DNA of 14,035 bases from JAEKLB01 sp050249235 (GTDB lineage Bacteria > Actinomycetota > Acidimicrobiia > Acidimicrobiales > CADCSY01): the NCBI GenBank assembly GCA_050249235.1, contig JBFWQW010000074.1, positions 1-14,035 of the forward strand, in the 5' to 3' direction. Both the position numbers and the translations under genes were made by a program. The notes below the pieces were generated by a model. The model searched no databases. It was given only the letters and a program-made list of their open reading frames with translations, and had not been told where the DNA came from. Of this stretch, positions 12,534 to 14,035 are shown one piece after another; the first letter of the stretch is position 1, and each line of letters opens with the position of its first letter.

Positions 12534-13109
12534 CTACGCCGGACGGGTCGGGAGGAGCGGCTCTCCCTCGGGCACGGGGTAGCGGTCGACATTGAGGACG
12601 AACGAGACGAGGGTGTAGTAGCCCACCGCGCCGATCAGGTCGACGGCCCCCCGCTGTCCCCACCGGTCGACAACGGCGGCGAACCGGGCGTCGTCGACCG
12701 TGCCCTCGTCGAGGAGCTGGCGGGCGAAGTCGTGGACGGCGGCGGTGTCGTCGTCCATCTCGGGGCGCTCACCCCGGCCGACCGCGTCGGCGACGGCGGG
12801 GTCGAGCCCGGCCTCGACGGCCATCCGGCGGTGGGCCCACCACTCGAACTGGGCCGTCCACCGCCGGGCGCACAGGATGATGGCGAGCTCGTTCAGGTGG
12901 GTGGGCAGCGAGGAGCGGAAGCGGATCTGCTCCCCCAGCTGCTGGGCGGCGTCGGCGAGGCCGGGGCTGCGCAGGAGGGCCTCGAACGGGCCGCGCAGCC
13001 CCGTCGACATCGAGCGGGGCCCGGCCAGGATGGCGTCGGCCACGAGCCGCTGTTCGGGCGTCATGGCGTCGAGCGGGAGGGCGCCGAAGCGGCGGTCGGG
13101 GTCGGCCAT
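12534..13109 (-). CDS. Carboxymuconolactone decarboxylase (CMD/AhpD-like) family protein
   Basis: Protein of 191 residues of the CMD family, an all-helical fold used by decarboxylases and AhpD-type peroxidases. The core segment LNELAIILCARRW followed by FEWWAHRRMAVEAGL (Glu, Cys, Trp, His pattern) is at about residues 74-103. No CxxC pair is seen, so an AhpD-type thiol peroxidase is unlikely. Stand-alone proteins of this length are frequent in actinobacterial catabolic clusters but their reaction is mostly unknown. The start at 13109 begins the recognisable MADPDRRFG terminus; the open frame extends to 13724 only as antisense of the neighbouring oxidoreductase. Its stop is three bases from that of the convergent aldehyde dehydrogenase, and it is divergent from the LLM gene. 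Confidence 0.88.
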   Translation of the reverse strand: MADPDRRFGALPLDAMTPEQRLVADAILAGPRSMSTGLRGPFEALLRSPGLADAAQQLGEQIRFRSSLPTHLNELAIILCARRWTAQFEWWAHRRMAVEAGLDPAVADAVGRGERPEMDDDTAAVHDFARQLLDEGTVDDARFAAVVDRWGQRGAVDLIGAVGYYTLVSFVLNVDRYPVPEGEPLLPTRPA

Positions 13110-13160
13110 GCCGCCAGTGTGTCCCCGGCGGCCATCTTCTGCCCGCTCCTCCCGTTCCTC

Positions 13161-13195
13161 GTCGACCGCGCCGGGATGGTTCCGGCGCGGTCGAC
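13161..13195. promoter_or_regulatory. 14-bp perfect inverted repeat in the CMD/LLM divergent promoter region
   Basis: Arms GTCGACCGCGCCGG (13161-13174) and CCGGCGCGGTCGAC (13182-13195) with a 7-nt spacer GATGGTT. It lies in the 150-nt region between two divergent genes, 52 nt from one start and 64 nt from the other. There is no U-tract on either side, which argues against a terminator. The location favours an operator for a dimeric regulator controlling both genes; a centre-to-centre spacing of 21 nt between arms would place them about two helix turns apart. Confidence 0.5.
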
Positions 13196-13244
13196 AGAGA
13201 ACACGGGAGGGTTCCCGCTCCGGCCGGGGTTCCCGGGCCCCCGC

Positions 13245-13250
13245 TAGGGT
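13245..13250 (+). promoter_or_regulatory. Candidate -10 element, probably giving a leaderless mRNA
   Basis: TAGGGT, matching TANNNT, ends nine bases before the ATG at 13260. Transcription would start at or very near the start codon. There is no clear ribosome-binding site in between, consistent with the leaderless genes common in actinomycetes. Confidence 0.4.
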
Positions 13251-13259
13251 CGCCCGCCG

Positions 13260-14035
13260 ATGGAGCTCCGCCTCTTCGCCGAGCCCCAGCAGGGGGCCAC
13301 CTACGACCAGCAGCTGGCCGTGGCCCGGCTGGGCGAGGAGCTCGGCTTCGACGCCTACTTCCGGTCGGACCACTACCAGCGCATCGGGCCGGGCGACCCC
13401 GGGCCGGGCCCGACCGACTCGTGGGTGACGCTGGCCGGCATCGCCCGCGAGACCTCGACGATCCGGCTCGGCACGATGGTCACCTCGGCCACGTTCCGGC
13501 ACCCCGGCCCGCTCGCCGTCGCCGTCGCCCAGGTCGACGCCATGAGCGGCGGCCGGGTCGAGCTCGGGCTGGGCGCGGGGTGGTTCGAGGACGAGCACCG
13601 CAGCTACGGCATCCCCTTCCCGTCCGTGACCGAGCGCTTCGACCGCTTCGAGGAGCAGCTGGCCGTGATCAGCGGCCTCTGGGCGACGCCGGCGGGGGAG
13701 CGCTTCTCCTTCGATGGCCGCCATTACCCGATCGTCGACTCGCCCGCCCTCCCGAAGCCGGTGCAGCGGCCTCGCCCGCCGATCATCGTCGGTGGCCGCG
13801 GTGCCCGCCGGACGCCCGCCCTGGCCGCCGCCTACGCCGACGAGTTCAACGTGATCTTCCCGGGAACGGTGGGGCGCTTCGTCGCCGGCCGGGAGGTCGT
13901 GGCCCGGGCGTGCGAGGCCGCCGGCCGCGACCCCGCCACGAGGGGGTGGTCGGCGCCGCTGCCGGTGTGCGTCGGCGTCGACGAGGCCGACTTCGAGCGC
14001 CGGGCCATGGCCGCGGGTCGTGACCCGGTGCGGGG
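13260..14035 (+). CDS. LLM class (luciferase-like, probably F420-dependent) oxidoreductase, partial at right edge
   Basis: Luciferase-like monooxygenase-fold oxidoreductase; 258 codons are visible and the frame is open at the window edge, with roughly 40-60 residues likely missing. Recognisable segments are the N-terminal AEPQQGATYDQQLAVARLGEELGFD strand-helix unit (written here in one piece only as ELRLFAEPQQGA), the SDHY motif, TIRLGTMVTSATFRHPGPLA, the GGRVELGLGAGWFEDEH segment and PPIIVGGRG. These match actinobacterial F420-dependent members, though FMN use cannot be excluded. The product would reduce or oxidise an organic substrate in the cytoplasm. The ATG at 13260 has no clear ribosome-binding site but a -10-like box nine bases upstream. 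It is divergent from the CMD-family gene and shares with it a region holding a perfect inverted repeat, suggesting joint control. Confidence 0.93.
   Translation, partial: MELRLFAEPQQGATYDQQLAVARLGEELGFDAYFRSDHYQRIGPGDPGPGPTDSWVTLAGIARETSTIRLGTMVTSATFRHPGPLAVAVAQVDAMSGGRVELGLGAGWFEDEHRSYGIPFPSVTERFDRFEEQLAVISGLWATPAGERFSFDGRHYPIVDSPALPKPVQRPRPPIIVGGRGARRTPALAAAYADEFNVIFPGTVGRFVAGREVVARACEAAGRDPATRGWSAPLPVCVGVDEADFERRAMAAGRDPVR

Noticed and set aside
13110..13724. Left-strand extension of the CMD-family gene up to 13724
   Set aside because: The extra residues lie opposite the LLM oxidoreductase and read as an antisense shadow; the recognisable protein starts at 13109.
1..14035. CRISPR arrays, tRNA/rRNA genes, insertion sequences, attachment sites or phage genes
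   Set aside because: No regularly spaced repeats, cloverleaf-like sequence, transposase motif or flanking duplication was seen on either strand.

Overview
This is a high-GC window (roughly 70% G+C by eye) from an actinomycete-type genome. Codon third positions are almost all G/C, GTG starts are common, and an LLM-class flavin oxidoreductase of the F420-type is present. The gene content fits the Acidimicrobiia/Ilumatobacter end of Actinomycetota better than Streptomyces, but that placement is inference. No tRNA, rRNA, CRISPR array, transposase or phage gene was seen.

Layout. (1) Positions 1-3033, minus strand: two tandem paralogous genes for family-5 ABC-transporter substrate-binding lipoproteins. 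The left one is cut by the window edge. They align without gaps at a fixed offset of 1803 nt and are about 70% identical in protein. A strong hairpin terminator lies between them. (2) Positions 3034-3301: a divergent intergenic region, less GC-rich than its surroundings, with a hairpin and repeated GTTTCC-like motifs. (3) 3302-4054, plus: a regulator resembling the C-terminal helix-turn-helix half of ParB/StrR-like actinobacterial regulators, without the ParB domain. (4) 4200-5105, plus: a LysR-type regulator. (5) 5215-12530, plus: a catabolic cluster of a double-domain family III CoA transferase, a DUF35 zinc-ribbon/OB-fold protein, a thiolase-superfamily protein, a crotonase-superfamily protein, a short-chain dehydrogenase and an aldehyde dehydrogenase. 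(6) 12534-13109, minus: a carboxymuconolactone-decarboxylase-family protein, convergent with the dehydrogenase. (7) 13260 to the right edge, plus: an LLM-class oxidoreductase, cut by the edge.

How the genes may work together (inference). The lipoproteins would capture a small organic solute. The CoA transferase would activate a carboxylic acid, the crotonase-fold protein and SDR would modify the acyl-CoA, and the thiolase-fold/DUF35 pair would cleave a C-C bond. The aldehyde dehydrogenase would oxidise a released aldehyde, under LysR control.

The most notable point is that three consecutive enzymes have lost textbook catalytic residues. CoA-transferase domain 1 has Ser169 where domain 2 has the catalytic Asp (Asp551). 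The thiolase-like protein lacks the Cys nucleophile, the GHP histidine and the second Cys. The crotonase has Tyr125 and Leu145 in place of both catalytic glutamates. Together with the DUF35 partner, this suggests a CoA-linked side-chain degradation route ending in a retro-aldol rather than a thiolytic cleavage, comparable to the steroid Ltp2-ChsH2(DUF35) aldolase. The substrate cannot be read from the sequence.
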